Part shown: positions 43,343 to 51,809 of the stretch, piece after piece
Layout of the letters: each line of letters starts with the position of its first letter
Position numbering within the stretch: position 1 is the stretch's first letter
Assembly: GCA_004791255.1 (NCBI GenBank)
Contig: SRUQ01000004.1
Coordinates: 262,031 to 326,030, forward strand
Reading direction: 5' to 3'
Length of the DNA: 64,000 nt
Source: a bacterium M00.F.Ca.ET.205.01.1.1
Lineage (GTDB): Bacteria; Pseudomonadota; Alphaproteobacteria; Rhizobiales; Rhizobiaceae
Made by a program: the position numbers and the translations under genes
The notes under the pieces: generated by a model
Databases searched by the model: none
What the model saw: only the letters and a program-made list of their open reading frames with translations
Told to the model about the DNA's origin: nothing

Positions 43343-44748
43343 CAGCCTGCCTTTTGCAGCCCCTTGAACAGGAATGTGCGGCCCGAGCGATAATCATAAT
43401 CCGGATTTTCCCAGGCAATCATCTTGCCGGGGTTGAGCAGGCCTTGCGGGTCGGTCTCGCGCTTGAACGCAAGCTGCACCGCATCTGTCTGCTTCATGCC
43501 GCCCTCTTCCAGCGTGTAGCGGTGCGGGTTGAAGATCGGGCAGCCATTTTCCTCGTGCAGGCGGGTGACCTCCTCGAGCCGCGCTTCGCTGGTGAACTTC
43601 ACCAGCGGCAGGCCGAAACAGGTGATGTTGCCGTCCAGCCGTACGAATTCCAGATGCGAGAACACCTCGCCCGGAAACATCGCATCCATCTTCTCGACCA
43701 GCGCCAGCTGGTTGGGAAAAGGATAGAGCGATTGCAGATAGGTGATCGAGGGATCGACGCGCAGTGCTCTCAGCGTCGTGTGGTTCCAGGCCAGCTCATA
43801 GGCGGGTGGCAGGCCTTTCTTTTCGTCCGGCGTCGCCGTCGCGGCGTTGAAAATCACCTCGCCGCCGGCCCGGCGGGTGAAGGCAAGGAAAGCATCGAGC
43901 CCATGCTGCGCCACCATGACGACGCAGATGCTCTGCCCTTCCCTGAAAAATTTCTGGTGGCGCTTGAAATAGAGCTGCGGCACGGGTGCGGCGATCGGCG
44001 TGATCAGCTTGGTCAGGATGCCATCCTGGCAGGCGAGCGCATTGCCGTAGCGGGCTGCATCCATGAAGGCATCGAAACCGACGATGACGTCGACCCAGTC
44101 ATAGGCTGCGGTCAGCGGCATCTCGACTTCCGTGATGATGCCGTTGGTGCCATAGGCATGGGTGACCTTGTGCAGATCCTCGCCGGTGAGTTCCAGCGCC
44201 TTCGGCTCGGCTTCCATGGTCACCACGCGCAGGCGCAGCACATTGCCGAAATCGCGCAGGCCGCCAAAGTTGATCGAGCCGACACCGCCCGAACCGCCGG
44301 CGATGAAGCCGCCGATCGAGGCTGTGTTGTAGGTGGACGGCGATAGCCTGAGCTCCTGCCCGGAATGCGCCCGCGTCGCTCTGTCGATCTCGGCCAGCAC
44401 CGCGCCCGGCCCGGTGATCACGCGCCCCGGCGCGATCGACTTGATCTCGTTCATCTCGGCGAGGTTGAGCACCACGCCGCCCGACAGCGGCATCGCCTGG
44501 CCGTAATTGCCGGTCCCGCTGCCGCGCGGCGTCACCGGCACGCCATGCCGGTGGCAGGCCGCCAGCACACGGATCAGCTCGACCTCGTTCTTCGGCGTCA
44601 CGATCAGGTCGCCGGTGACATGGTCGAGTTGTTCCTTCAGCACAGGGCTGTACCAGTAGAAATCGCGGCTCTTCTGCTGGACAATGGCCGGATTGTCGTC
44701 GAGCTTCATCCCGTCGAGATCGCGTTTCAGCGCGGCGATATCCATCAT
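43342..44748 (-). CDS. FAD-linked oxidase (GlcD/LldD-type FAD-binding PCMH domain)
   Basis: A 468-residue flavoprotein with an N-terminal FAD-binding PCMH domain (TPRGSGTGNYGQAM; GGFIAGGSGGVGSINFGG) and a C-terminal FAD-oxidase domain ending VQLAFKRETDPQGLLNPGKM. Relatives are glycolate oxidase GlcD, D-lactate dehydrogenase and similar 2-hydroxyacid oxidases. It overlaps the amidohydrolase gene upstream by four bases (ATGA). It probably oxidises a hydroxy-acid product of the same pathway. Confidence 0.9.
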   Translation of the reverse strand: MMDIAALKRDLDGMKLDDNPAIVQQKSRDFYWYSPVLKEQLDHVTGDLIVTPKNEVELIRVLAACHRHGVPVTPRGSGTGNYGQAMPLSGGVVLNLAEMNEIKSIAPGRVITGPGAVLAEIDRATRAHSGQELRLSPSTYNTASIGGFIAGGSGGVGSINFGGLRDFGNVLRLRVVTMEAEPKALELTGEDLHKVTHAYGTNGIITEVEMPLTAAYDWVDVIVGFDAFMDAARYGNALACQDGILTKLITPIAAPVPQLYFKRHQKFFREGQSICVVMVAQHGLDAFLAFTRRAGGEVIFNAATATPDEKKGLPPAYELAWNHTTLRALRVDPSITYLQSLYPFPNQLALVEKMDAMFPGEVFSHLEFVRLDGNITCFGLPLVKFTSEARLEEVTRLHEENGCPIFNPHRYTLEEGGMKQTDAVQLAFKRETDPQGLLNPGKMIAWENPDYDYRSGRTFLFKGLQKAG

Positions 44749-46046
44749 TCCACCATCAGTCCGTCGAGTTCGGCATAGTCGGGCAATTGCCGGTCGATCG
44801 CCCGCCCGCCGCGCACCACGATGCGATCCGATTCGGGCCGCGACAGCAATTCCGTCCAGCTTCGACCTTTGAACAGGATGAAGTCGGCATCGCCGCCGGC
44901 GGCAAGCGTGCCTACTCCGTTAAGCCGCATCACTTTGGCTGGCGTTGCGGTGACCGCTTGCGGCCAGTCGGCGACCGGATGATCGAAATGCAGGATGCGC
45001 GTCGCCATGCGGTAGACCTCCAGCATGTCGAGATCGCCATAGGCATAGAACGGGTCGCGCGTGTTGTCGGAAGCGACCGATACGGGAATGCCCCGCGCTT
45101 TCATCTCGTGCAGCAGCGTCACACCGCGCCAGCGCGGCGTTGTGCCATCGCCGCGTCGGTCCTGGAGATAGAGATTGCACATCGGCAGCGACACGACCGC
45201 CAGCCCGGCCTTCGCCACCTTGTCCAGCGTATCCAGCACATCGAGGTCCGGCTGGCGCGCCAGAGAGCAGCAATGGCCGACCAGGATGTTGCCCTGAAAG
45301 CCGTTCCACAGTGCAGCCTCGGCGATCTTCTTCAGCGAGATCGCCGCGATGTCGTTGGTCTCGTCGGCATGGAAATCGAGATCGAGCCCATGCTTGATCG
45401 CTTGCGCGAAGACCTGATCGAGCAGTTCTTCCAGGTCCGGCACCATATAGGTGACGACGCCGAGCACGCCCTTGGCTGCGGCGACCCGTTTTGCCAGCCT
45501 TTCGAACCACTTCCTGTCGCGCACGCCCTCGATGCCGAGCAGGCAGGCGCCCTGCAATTCGATGCGGCCGCGCCACGTCTCGCGCATCGCCTCGAACACC
45601 GGCCAGGAGATTTCCTCTTGCGGCGCGACGCTGTCGAGATGGGTGCGCAGCGCCCTGGTGCCGTGCGCGTAGGCTGAGCGCAGAGAAAAATCCATGCGCT
45701 TCGCCAGGTCCTCGGCGCCCCAGCGCGCGACGCGGTCGGCGCCGGCGGCATTGAGCGCGCCCATGAAAGTGCCATCGGGATTGGGTTTTCGCGGCCAGAT
45801 ATGGCCCTTGTCGATATGCGTGTGGCAGTCGACGAAGCATGGCAGGGCGATGCTGCCACCAAGATCGACGGCGTCCGTCGGCGCCTTCGATTGGCCATGC
45901 GCGGCAATGCCGGAGATTTTGCCGTCAGCGACGCTGATGTCGACAAGCGCAAAGCCGTCGCTGTCGAACGCAGCGGCAAGGCCCGGTGTCAGCGACCGAT
46001 GAACACGTGTGTTGGCAAGGTGGTAGGAGCCGGAGGTTGGTATCAA
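44745..46046 (-). CDS. CodA-like amidohydrolase / cytosine deaminase-family protein
   Basis: A 433-residue metal-dependent hydrolase of the cytosine deaminase family. His75 and His77 (DCHTHID) bind the metal, FHADET supplies the third His and the catalytic Glu, GHCCSL a further His, and ASDNTRDP the final Asp. In E. coli CodA the same set deaminates cytosine, and CodA-type enzymes can also act on creatinine and related ring compounds. The ABC transporter upstream ends four bases before its start. It is cytosolic. Substrate unknown, but a cyclic N-containing compound is likely. Confidence 0.88.
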   Translation of the reverse strand: MIPTSGSYHLANTRVHRSLTPGLAAAFDSDGFALVDISVADGKISGIAAHGQSKAPTDAVDLGGSIALPCFVDCHTHIDKGHIWPRKPNPDGTFMGALNAAGADRVARWGAEDLAKRMDFSLRSAYAHGTRALRTHLDSVAPQEEISWPVFEAMRETWRGRIELQGACLLGIEGVRDRKWFERLAKRVAAAKGVLGVVTYMVPDLEELLDQVFAQAIKHGLDLDFHADETNDIAAISLKKIAEAALWNGFQGNILVGHCCSLARQPDLDVLDTLDKVAKAGLAVVSLPMCNLYLQDRRGDGTTPRWRGVTLLHEMKARGIPVSVASDNTRDPFYAYGDLDMLEVYRMATRILHFDHPVADWPQAVTATPAKVMRLNGVGTLAAGGDADFILFKGRSWTELLSRPESDRIVVRGGRAIDRQLPDYAELDGLMVE

Positions 46047-46050
46047 GGAC

Positions 46051-46902
46051 CTAGCGCTCCTGCTTCAGCGCGCTCTCGTGCCAGCGCCGCAAAATGAGAT
46101 GCGAAATCAGCGACAGCACCAGGAAGATCAGGATGCCGGTCAGCGAGATCAGGAACAGCGCCGCGAACAGCCGCGGCGCATTGAGCCGGTAGCCAGCCTC
46201 GATGATGCGCGAGGCAAGGCCCGACGACTGGCCGGTGGCGCCGGCAACGAATTCGGCCACAACCGCACCGATCAACGACAGGCCGCCGGCGATCTTCAAC
46301 CCGCCGAGGAAATACGGCATCGCCGCCGGCAAGCGGAGATAGCGCAACTGCTGCCAGCGCGTCGCGCCGTTGAGCTTGAACATGTCGCGCAGATTGCGGT
46401 CGACCGAGTTGAGGCCAAGCGTGGTGTTGGACAGGATCGGGAAAAAGGCGACGATCCAGGCGCAGAGCAGAAGCTTGGTCGTCTGGTTGTCGACATAGAT
46501 GTTGATCAGCGGAAAGATCGCCACGATCGGCGTCACCTGCAGCACGATGGCAAAGGGGAAGAACGACATCTCCACCCATTTCGACTGCGCGAACAGCACT
46601 GCCAGCCCGACCCCGCCGACGACCGCGAGCAGCAGGCTGAGGAAGGTGATGCGCAAGGTGACCAGCAGCGCGGAGAACAACAGCCCGGCATCGTTGTAGA
46701 GCGTCGACAGAACCACGGCGGGACGCGGCAGGATGTATTGCGGAATGGCGTTCCACACGCAGATGCGGTCCCATAGCCAGATCGCCAGGATCATGATCGC
46801 CAGCGGCAACACCCAGCGGCCGATCCGCTCGAGCCGTTCCTGGCGCACCCGGCGCGCTTCCTCCGGGTCGAGTTTGAGCGCCCGCTCGTCAATGGCCGTC
46901 AT
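46051..46902 (-). CDS. ABC transporter permease (SsuC/ThiX type)
   Basis: A 283-residue inner-membrane permease with about six hydrophobic segments and the EAA-like loop around LNSVDRNLRDMFKLNGATRW. The family imports nitrate, taurine, sulfonates or pyrimidines. The ATG at 46902 overlaps the ATPase gene by 14 bases; the longer frame to 47094 is a shadow of the ATPase. One permease gene serves as a homodimer in such systems. Confidence 0.9.
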   Translation of the reverse strand: MTAIDERALKLDPEEARRVRQERLERIGRWVLPLAIMILAIWLWDRICVWNAIPQYILPRPAVVLSTLYNDAGLLFSALLVTLRITFLSLLLAVVGGVGLAVLFAQSKWVEMSFFPFAIVLQVTPIVAIFPLINIYVDNQTTKLLLCAWIVAFFPILSNTTLGLNSVDRNLRDMFKLNGATRWQQLRYLRLPAAMPYFLGGLKIAGGLSLIGAVVAEFVAGATGQSSGLASRIIEAGYRLNAPRLFAALFLISLTGILIFLVLSLISHLILRRWHESALKQER

Positions 46903-47710
46903 GGTGCGAGCCTGCTGTTGAGTTGATGGCATTGACCAGCACGTCGGATGCCTGCCGGCACAGTGCCGCATAGTCGGGCGACGTGCGAAACACCTCGTCG
47001 CGCGGATAGGCCGCGCCGATGGCGAGTTCGTCGAACACCCTGCCCGGCCGCGCCGCCATGACGACGATGCGGTTGGACAGGAACACGCTTTCAAAGACGC
47101 TGTGGGTGACGAAGATGACGGTGAAGCGTTCGTCCTGCCAGAGCTCGAGCAGGTCGTTGTTGAGCTTGAAGCGGGTGATCTCGTCGAGCGCCGCGAACGG
47201 TTCGTCCATCAACAGCACGCGCGGCTTGGTCACCATGGCGCGCGCGATCGACACGCGCATCTTCATGCCGCCCGACAGTTCGCGCGGAACCGCTTCCTCG
47301 AAACCGGTGAGATGAACCCGCGCCAGCATCTCCTTCACCGCCGGCGCCGCCTTGGCACGGGAAATGCCTTTCAGCCTGAGCGGCAGCCAGACGTTGTCGA
47401 AGACGCTGGCCCAGGGCAGCAACGTCGGCTCCTGGAAGACGAAGCCGATATTGGCGCGATCGGGCGAGCCGCCGCGCCAGTCGAGCACGCCGGAGGTCGG
47501 CGTCGAAAGGCCGGCGATCAGCCTGAGCGCCGTCGACTTGCCGCAGCCGGACGGCCCGAGCAGGCTGAGGAAATCGCCTTCCCGGATCGTCAGGTCGACA
47601 TCGTTGAGCGCCGTCACGCCGTTGGAAAAGACCTTGCCGACGCCGCGTAGCGCCAGCAAGATCGGAGCAATGTCCGAGGCCGGCGCTTGCGCCACCGTTT
47701 CCCTTATCAT
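46889..47710 (-). CDS. ABC transporter ATP-binding protein (TauB/SsuB type)
   Basis: A 273-residue ATPase. Walker A GPSGCGKST, Q-loop VFQEPTLLPW, signature RELSGGMKMR and Walker B VLLMDEPFAALDE are all intact. Same group as TauB, SsuB and ThiZ. It overlaps the permease gene and lies 12 bases after the binding-protein gene, in the order binding protein, ATPase, permease, amidohydrolase. Confidence 0.93.
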   Translation of the reverse strand: MIRETVAQAPASDIAPILLALRGVGKVFSNGVTALNDVDLTIREGDFLSLLGPSGCGKSTALRLIAGLSTPTSGVLDWRGGSPDRANIGFVFQEPTLLPWASVFDNVWLPLRLKGISRAKAAPAVKEMLARVHLTGFEEAVPRELSGGMKMRVSIARAMVTKPRVLLMDEPFAALDEITRFKLNNDLLELWQDERFTVIFVTHSVFESVFLSNRIVVMAARPGRVFDELAIGAAYPRDEVFRTSPDYAALCRQASDVLVNAINSTAGSHHDGH

Positions 47711-47722
47711 TCCTGGTGCGGC

Positions 47723-48727
47723 CTATTTCTTCAGGTCGAGGCCGACGCCCTTGTTGATGAAGGCCAGCGTGTAGGCCTTCTTGATGTCGATGCCGTCAGG
47801 CGTGACCTTGGCCTTGACCATCTTGTCGTAGAAACTCTTGATCCGCTCATCGGTCATGGCGCCGATGCCGAGTTTTTCGGTGTCGCCGGAATCGGCCAGG
47901 CCGAACTTCTTCATCTGCTCGATCGAGAAGGCGATCTGCTCGTCCGACATGTCAGGATTGTCTTTCTTGATCATGTCGTTGGCGGCCTTGTTGTCACCGT
48001 AGAGGTATTTGTACCAGCCTTTGGCCGAGCCATCGACAAAGCACTGGACGACCTCCGGCTTCTTGTCGATCGTGTCCTGCATCACTTCGATCGTCGTCGA
48101 ATAGGTATCCCAGCCATAGTCGGCCAGCAGGAACTGGTTCGGCACGAAGCCGCCCTCCTTCTTGACCGCGAACGGTTCCGAGGTGACGTAGCCCTGCTGG
48201 ATCGCCTTCTTGTTGGCGAGGAACGGAGCGGTGTTGTAGGTGTAGGGCGCGCGCTTGGCAGCGTCGAAGCCGAGCTCGATAACCATCCACTGGAAGAAGG
48301 TCTGCGCGCCCTCGTCACCCAATATGTACTGTTCGGCGTTCTTCAAATCCTCCCACTTGTCCAGCCCCTCGCCGGGGTGGGACATCATGACCTGCGGGTC
48401 CTTCTGGAAGTCGGCGGCCACCACGCGCATCGGAATGCCCTGCTGGACGGCATCGAAAGCCGACAGCAGATTGCCGCCCATATAGAAATCGATCTTGCCG
48501 GCCAGCAGCATCGGCCGGCCGCTGACCTGCGGGCCACCTTGCATGATGGTGACGTCGAGGCCGCAAGCGGCATAGGTGCCATCCGCCACGGCCTGATAGT
48601 AACCGCCATGTTCCGGCTCGGCCAGCCAGTTGGTGCCGAAGGTAACCTTTTCATTTGCCGCCGCGCCCAGCGTGCTGGCGGCAAGCAGGGTCACCACCGC
48701 CACCGAGATCTTCTGTTTTGCGTACAT
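47723..48727 (-). CDS. ABC transporter substrate-binding protein (NMT1/THI5-like)
   Basis: About 334 residues with a signal peptide (VAVVTLLAASTLGAAA) and an NMT1/THI5 fold. FGTNWLAEPEHGGYYQA near the N-terminus resembles binding proteins for pyrimidine precursors and related heterocycles (ThiY and RibY groups). AAAGGGTGG precedes the ATG at 48727. It begins the uptake and catabolic operon that runs to 42174, possibly under the inverted repeat at 48931-48959. The likely ligand is a small heterocycle that the CodA-like enzyme opens or deaminates. Confidence 0.9.
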   Translation of the reverse strand: MYAKQKISVAVVTLLAASTLGAAANEKVTFGTNWLAEPEHGGYYQAVADGTYAACGLDVTIMQGGPQVSGRPMLLAGKIDFYMGGNLLSAFDAVQQGIPMRVVAADFQKDPQVMMSHPGEGLDKWEDLKNAEQYILGDEGAQTFFQWMVIELGFDAAKRAPYTYNTAPFLANKKAIQQGYVTSEPFAVKKEGGFVPNQFLLADYGWDTYSTTIEVMQDTIDKKPEVVQCFVDGSAKGWYKYLYGDNKAANDMIKKDNPDMSDEQIAFSIEQMKKFGLADSGDTEKLGIGAMTDERIKSFYDKMVKAKVTPDGIDIKKAYTLAFINKGVGLDLKK

Positions 48728-48930
48728 AGACACCACCCTTTGTTTGCTCCGGCGCGACGCGCGCCAGGCTCGACACCAGAGAATCAAGAAGCAAGACACA
48801 TGCCACCGGCGTCTCGCGCCGGGACCCGCCCGCCTGCACCACAGCCATCTGCGAAAGCCGGAAAGGTCGTGCTGCACCGGAGGGCATCGTGCCTATTTTT
48901 TGAACGCCTGTCCACAATCGCTGGGCCAAC

Positions 48931-48959
48931 ATGCACTGCATCTTGAAGCTGCAATGCAT
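48931..48959. promoter_or_regulatory. Inverted repeat between divergent operons
   Basis: ATGCACTGCA, nine bases, TGCAATGCAT: a ten-base inverted repeat with one mismatch. It lies in the 263-bp gap between the ABC operon and the Rid/creatininase pair, 31 bases before the latter's first start codon. It is a fair operator candidate for a shared regulator not encoded here. Confidence 0.45.
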
Positions 48960-48990
48960 CCCGCTTTAGGCTGACGGTTTCCAGGAGATT

Positions 48991-49377
48991 ATGATGTTCA
49001 AATTCCTCACCCCCAAATCGATCAAGCCGCCCTTTGCCCGCTACAGCCACGGCGTCGAGGTGTCGGTCGGCAAGCGGCTGGTGCTGTGTTCGGGCCAGGT
49101 CGCCATCACTGTGGACGACCAGATCCCGGAAGATGCCGGTGCACAGGCCGAACTTTGCTTCCAGAACATCGCTGCCATCCTCGGTGAGGCCGGGCTGGGG
49201 CTCGGGGACATCGTGCGCATCAACGCCTATGTCACCGACCGCGCGCATCTGCGGCCCTACATGGATGTCCGCGACCGGCTGTTTTCGAGCCCGGCGCCCG
49301 CCTCGACACTGATGATCGTCTCCGGCTTTGCCCGGTCGGAATTCAAGGTCGAGGTCGAGGTCATCGCAGCCGGGTGA
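48991..49377 (+). CDS. Rid-family (YjgF/YER057c/UK114) protein
   Basis: A 128-residue Rid-superfamily protein with the fold segments CSGQVAIT, LCFQNIAAILGEAGLG and VRINAYVTD. The arginine that defines imine-deaminating RidA (in the PARSC context of E. coli) is replaced: the aligned segment reads PAPASTLMIVSGFA. It is therefore not RidA proper, but one of the Rid groups with unclear function, often encoded with catabolic enzymes. Two consecutive ATGs (48991, 48994) follow AGGAG; the second has better spacing. Confidence 0.88.
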   Translation: MMFKFLTPKSIKPPFARYSHGVEVSVGKRLVLCSGQVAITVDDQIPEDAGAQAELCFQNIAAILGEAGLGLGDIVRINAYVTDRAHLRPYMDVRDRLFSSPAPASTLMIVSGFARSEFKVEVEVIAAG

Positions 49378-49432
49378 TCGACAGACCTCCCGCGCCGCGC
49401 TAGGTCTGACTCATCCATCAAAGAGGCATGGC

Positions 49433-50236
49433 ATGACTGTTGCGAAGAGACGCGTATGGTGGGGCGACTACCGGACCACCGAGTATGCTTCTATCGATCC
49501 GGAGGCGACGATCGCCGTGCTGCCGCTGGCGGCGATCGAGCAGCATGGCCCGCATCTGCCTGTTTCGACCGACACCTCGATCATGAACGGCATGCTCGAC
49601 ACGGTGATCGCGCGCCTGCCCGACGATCTCGATATCCGCATCCTGCCCGTCCAGGCGGTGGGCAAGTCGAACGAGCATTTGCATGCGCCGGGCACCCTCA
49701 CTCTACCCGCAACAACGCTGGTCGATGCCTGGACCGAGCTTGGCCTGTCGATCGCGCGCGCCGGCGTGCGCAAGCTCATCGTCGTCAACTCGCATGGCGG
49801 CAATGAAGAGATCATGGGCATCGTCACGCGCGAATTGCGCGTGCGCGAAAAGATGCTTGCCGCGAAGACGAGCTGGCAGCGCTTTGGCCGTCCGGCCGGC
49901 ATGTACACCGAGCTCGAGGACCGCCACGGCATCCATGGCGGCGATGTCGAGACGTCGCTGATGCTGCATTTCCGGCCGGATCTCGTCGAGATGGGCAAGG
50001 CCGACAATTTCGTCTCCAATGTCGCCAAGGCCGAGAAGGAATTCTCGCTGCTGCGCCACACCGGCACCCATGCCTTTGCCTGGATCGCCAGCGACCTCAA
50101 CCCGAACGGCGTGGTCGGCGACGCCAGCATTGCCACGGCCGAAAAGGGCCGATTGACTGCGGAGCATCAGGCCGATGGGTTCATCAACCTGCTCAGGGAT
50201 GTGCGCAAGGCGAAGTTGGCCGACTGGCTGAAGTAG
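49433..50236 (+). CDS. Creatininase-family amidohydrolase
   Basis: A 267-residue creatininase-fold metalloenzyme (PF02633). Metal ligands Glu36, His38 and Asp47 lie in AIEQHGPHLPVSTD, and NSHGGNEEI and HGIHGGDVETS hold the next conserved residues. The family includes creatininase and enzymes opening other lactams or formamides. GAGG precedes the ATG at 49433; the longer frame to 49328 overlaps the Rid gene and is rejected. Paired with the Rid gene in the same direction, divergent from the CodA-like operon. Confidence 0.9.
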   Translation: MTVAKRRVWWGDYRTTEYASIDPEATIAVLPLAAIEQHGPHLPVSTDTSIMNGMLDTVIARLPDDLDIRILPVQAVGKSNEHLHAPGTLTLPATTLVDAWTELGLSIARAGVRKLIVVNSHGGNEEIMGIVTRELRVREKMLAAKTSWQRFGRPAGMYTELEDRHGIHGGDVETSLMLHFRPDLVEMGKADNFVSNVAKAEKEFSLLRHTGTHAFAWIASDLNPNGVVGDASIATAEKGRLTAEHQADGFINLLRDVRKAKLADWLK

Positions 50237-50256
50237 CTGCCAACGAGGTCGAAGAG

Positions 50257-50766
50257 CTACTCGTCGATCTTGAGTGCGAAGGGCGTGCCTTCGAAGGCGT
50301 CGGCGCCGCGCCCGATCGATTCGATCGCCTCGATCATGCGGCCGTTGCGATCAAGCAGCATGTCGGCCACGGCGATCAGCCGCGGATTGGGCGTCGCCGA
50401 GGGCGACAGCGCCCGCAATGTCTGCGCGAGCTCCATCTCGTCGCGTTTCGGCGCCAGCGCCGCGGTAATGATATAGGCCGAGGCGGTCGAGCGGCTGATG
50501 CCGGCATAGCAATGCACCAGCATCGGCTTTGCGCGATCCCAGCGGCGGGCAAAATCGAGCAGGCTGCGCACATGCTCCTCGCCCGGCATGGTCATGCCGT
50601 CCTGCGCCACCGCAATATCGTGCATGACGAGATGCAGATGGTTTTCCCACGCTATCGAGGCAGGACGGATCACGTCCGTTCCGGCGGCGAGCAGCGACAG
50701 CATGCGGTCGGCGCCGGTCCTTGCCACCGTTTCCTCGATCTTTGCCAGCGAGCAGACATGGATCAT
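50257..50766 (-). CDS. Protein-tyrosine-phosphatase-fold protein
   Basis: A 169-residue protein with the PTP signature HCYAGISRS (Cys-X5-Arg; Cys at about residue 86) following an ALAPKRDE-type helix. It is a dual-specificity phosphatase-like fold, cytosolic. The start overlaps the cobD stop (ATGA), so the two are co-translated. Proteins like this are often unassigned in rhizobia. A small-molecule phosphate substrate is possible given the B12 context. Confidence 0.8.
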   Translation of the reverse strand: MIHVCSLAKIEETVARTGADRMLSLLAAGTDVIRPASIAWENHLHLVMHDIAVAQDGMTMPGEEHVRSLLDFARRWDRAKPMLVHCYAGISRSTASAYIITAALAPKRDEMELAQTLRALSPSATPNPRLIAVADMLLDRNGRMIEAIESIGRGADAFEGTPFALKIDE

Positions 50767-51809
50767 CGTTTCGAACCTTTTGTCTGATCCTCGCGCCCCA
50801 GCGCCCATTCGGCAAGAGCACTCTCGAGCCGCTGCCATTCCTGCTCGCTGCCCGGCAGGCCGGCACGCAAGACATGCGGCCGGTCGGCGAAGTGCCGAAG
50901 CAGGACGCCAGCTCCGCCAAGCGCGGAAAACAGGCCGGCGGCGTCGGGAAGACTGAGATAGCGGAACAAGGTCGTGCCGCCCGCGACCGGGACGCCGAAA
51001 CGGCCGAACAGCGCATCGAGCCGCGTCGAGGCTTCCGTCAGCGACGCGCGCATCGCATCCTGCCAGCCGATATCGGCAAGCGCGCGAATGCCGTATTCCA
51101 GCGCCGGTCCGGCGACGGCCCACGGCCCGAACTGTGAGTCGAGCCGTTCGACGGTCCAAGCGTTGGAAAGCGCGAAGCCAAGCCGCAGCCCGGCCAGACC
51201 AAAGAACTTGCCGAAGGAACGCAGCACGACGATGCCGCCTTGCTCGACATCGCCGGCAAGGCTGTGCTGGCGCGGGCCGACATCCATGAATGCTTCGTCG
51301 ACCACCAGCAGCCCGCCCTTGGCGCGTAGCCGCTCGGCCAGCGCCAGCAACCGGTCGCGCTCGACGATACGCCCATCCGGATTGTTCGGATTGACGATGA
51401 TGGCGAGGTCGGCTTCAGCCAAGGCCTCGAAATTGCTGGTCTCGATCACCTCGTGCCCGGCAATCGCGGCGGCCCGCGCATGTTCGGCATAGGTCGGCCC
51501 CAGCACCATGGCCTTGCCTGGCCGCACCAGCGATGCCACGCGCGGCAGCAGGATCTGCGTACCGGGCGCCGCGGCGACATTGGCTGGCGACGGCGCGCCA
51601 TAGGTGCCGGCCGCGATCTCGGTCAGTTCGCGTCCACGCCCGGCTTCCGGCAATCGCCACAGCGAGGTGGCGGGCAGATCGAAAAGCGGGTAGGAGTGCG
51701 GATTGATACCGGTCGAGAGGTCGACGAAAGGCAGCATGGCGTCGGGGAAAAGCACCCTCGCCCGGCCAAGACTTCCACCATGGTCCACCGCTCCATCAAG
51801 AAGCTTCAT
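50763..51809 (-). CDS. cobD: Threonine-phosphate decarboxylase
   Basis: A 348-residue PLP enzyme of the class I aminotransferase fold that decarboxylates L-threonine-O-3-phosphate to aminopropanol phosphate for the cobalamin nucleotide loop (CobD in Salmonella, CobC in the Pseudomonas denitrificans naming). PNNPDGRI is the family motif, DEAFMDVG the Asp region, and SFGKFFGLAGLRLGF holds the PLP lysine. CAGGACTGAC precedes its ATG. Its start overlaps that of the divergent cbiB gene. Confidence 0.9.
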   Translation of the reverse strand: MKLLDGAVDHGGSLGRARVLFPDAMLPFVDLSTGINPHSYPLFDLPATSLWRLPEAGRGRELTEIAAGTYGAPSPANVAAAPGTQILLPRVASLVRPGKAMVLGPTYAEHARAAAIAGHEVIETSNFEALAEADLAIIVNPNNPDGRIVERDRLLALAERLRAKGGLLVVDEAFMDVGPRQHSLAGDVEQGGIVVLRSFGKFFGLAGLRLGFALSNAWTVERLDSQFGPWAVAGPALEYGIRALADIGWQDAMRASLTEASTRLDALFGRFGVPVAGGTTLFRYLSLPDAAGLFSALGGAGVLLRHFADRPHVLRAGLPGSEQEWQRLESALAEWALGREDQTKGSKR

